Assembly (NCBI GenBank): GCA_964414425.1
Contig: CAYPWL010000001.1
Coordinates: 1 to 64,000, forward strand
Direction: 5' to 3'
Length of the DNA stretch: 64,000 nt
DNA from: GYS-P2D sp964414425
GTDB taxonomy: Bacteria; Bacteroidota; Bacteroidia; Chitinophagales; Saprospiraceae
The notes beneath the pieces were generated by a model. The model did not search any database. It was not told the DNA's origin and saw nothing but the letters and a program-made list of their open reading frames with translations. The first letter of the stretch is position 1, and each line of letters begins with the position of its first letter. A program made the translations under genes and the position numbers. Below are positions 63,651 through 64,000 of the stretch, piece after piece.

Positions 63651-64000
63651 ATGGAGAAAGCGATAGTATTAACGCACGGATTTTTGAACACGGTTAATGC
63701 CAAAACCTGTCATGGGTTGTTACGACATACATCACGATATGATATAGTAGGTGTGGTGGACAGTAAGTTTGTCGGTCAAGATGCGGGCTCTGTTATGGAC
63801 GGCATAGAGCGTAATATTCCCATATATGCTTCTGTTTTAGAAGCCATTGAAGCTGTAGATGATGTAAAGAACCTAATCATAGGAGTCGCTACGCATGGCG
63901 GACTTATGCCAGAATCATTTAAGTCAGAAGTAAAGGATGCTATAACTAATGGATGTCATGTAATTAATGGCCTGCATGACTACATTAATGACATGCCAGG
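63651..64000 (+). CDS. DUF1611 protein, partial (runs off the window)
   Basis: The first 116 codons are visible, starting MEKAIVLTHGFLNTVNAKTC. Then comes RHTSRYDIVGVVDSKFVGQDAG, a Rossmann-like N-terminal domain of the DUF1611 family. The frame stays open to the end of the window. The full protein should be about 330-350 aa, with a P-loop-containing C-terminal domain by family. Its link with the dipeptide epimerase is common, and it may ligate or modify the dipeptide product, but that is inference. Confidence 0.8.
   Translation, partial: MEKAIVLTHGFLNTVNAKTCHGLLRHTSRYDIVGVVDSKFVGQDAGSVMDGIERNIPIYASVLEAIEAVDDVKNLIIGVATHGGLMPESFKSEVKDAITNGCHVINGLHDYINDMP

Overview
The window is a 64 kb chromosomal segment of a Bacteroidota bacterium. 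A Saprospiria-like lineage would fit, but that rank is a guess. Signs of the phylum are a short 288-aa primary sigma factor of Bacteroidota type, a tmRNA with the tag GERNYALAA, TonB-linked outer-membrane proteins, a glycine-rich RRM protein, a C-terminal region like the 3-coathanger stack domain, few clear Shine-Dalgarno sequences, and -7 boxes of the form TAnnTTTG upstream of several genes. Most of the window is ordinary housekeeping DNA. There are no complete insertion sequences, phage genes or CRISPR arrays.

Layout. 1-810: tRNA-Ser and a six-copy tandem repeat. 810-3944: GH113-like lipoprotein, orphan TRAP binding protein and MazG-like pyrophosphohydrolase. 4004-4763: a DUF559 nuclease-like gene in a nest of C-rich/G-rich palindromes whose outer copies are inverted repeats. 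4777-7938: two helical proteins of unknown function and an acyl-CoA dehydrogenase. 7959-10949: L,D-transpeptidase, DNA polymerase IV, 3-methyladenine glycosylase and a small secreted protein. 11021-16929: a TonB receptor under a cobalamin riboswitch, then molybdenum cofactor genes (mobA fusion, moeA, xdhC-like). 17153-21513: a folD/DinB-like/prmA operon facing a ferredoxin/iscX/ubiA-like/maf operon. 21651-31859: a double AAA+ ATPase with a duplicated N-terminal beta domain, a TPR/beta-barrel pair, an M1 peptidase and an App1-like phosphatase. 31907-39022: M23 peptidase, alaS, a beta-lactamase-like hydrolase, and a DUF1826/COG0523 pair behind a perfect 17-bp palindrome that may be a Zur site. 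39067-42092: a decayed methyltransferase, the tail of a second molybdopterin oxidoreductase, and an intact one. 42120-50327: secreted and envelope proteins, ribBA with a degenerate ribA half, DUF697 and DUF2911 proteins. 50370-54921: PIG-L deacetylase, a 37-residue membrane microprotein and a sodium symporter, then a small NqrM-like protein. 55009-61508: mazG, rpsO, pnp, rpoD, two unknowns and purC. 61570-64000: tmRNA, an RRM protein, a dipeptide epimerase and a truncated DUF1611 gene.

Several parts work together. The cofactor genes at 13-17 kb could serve the molybdopterin enzyme at 40-42 kb. The ferredoxin and IscX point to Fe-S assembly. DUF1826 with a COG0523 GTPase points to zinc limitation. 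The epimerase and DUF1611 suggest peptidoglycan dipeptide recycling. The features most worth follow-up are the palindrome-bounded DUF559 unit, the AAA+ protein with its duplicated N-terminal domain, the unannotated microprotein with a TGATG junction, the candidate Zur operator, and the molybdoenzyme remnant.
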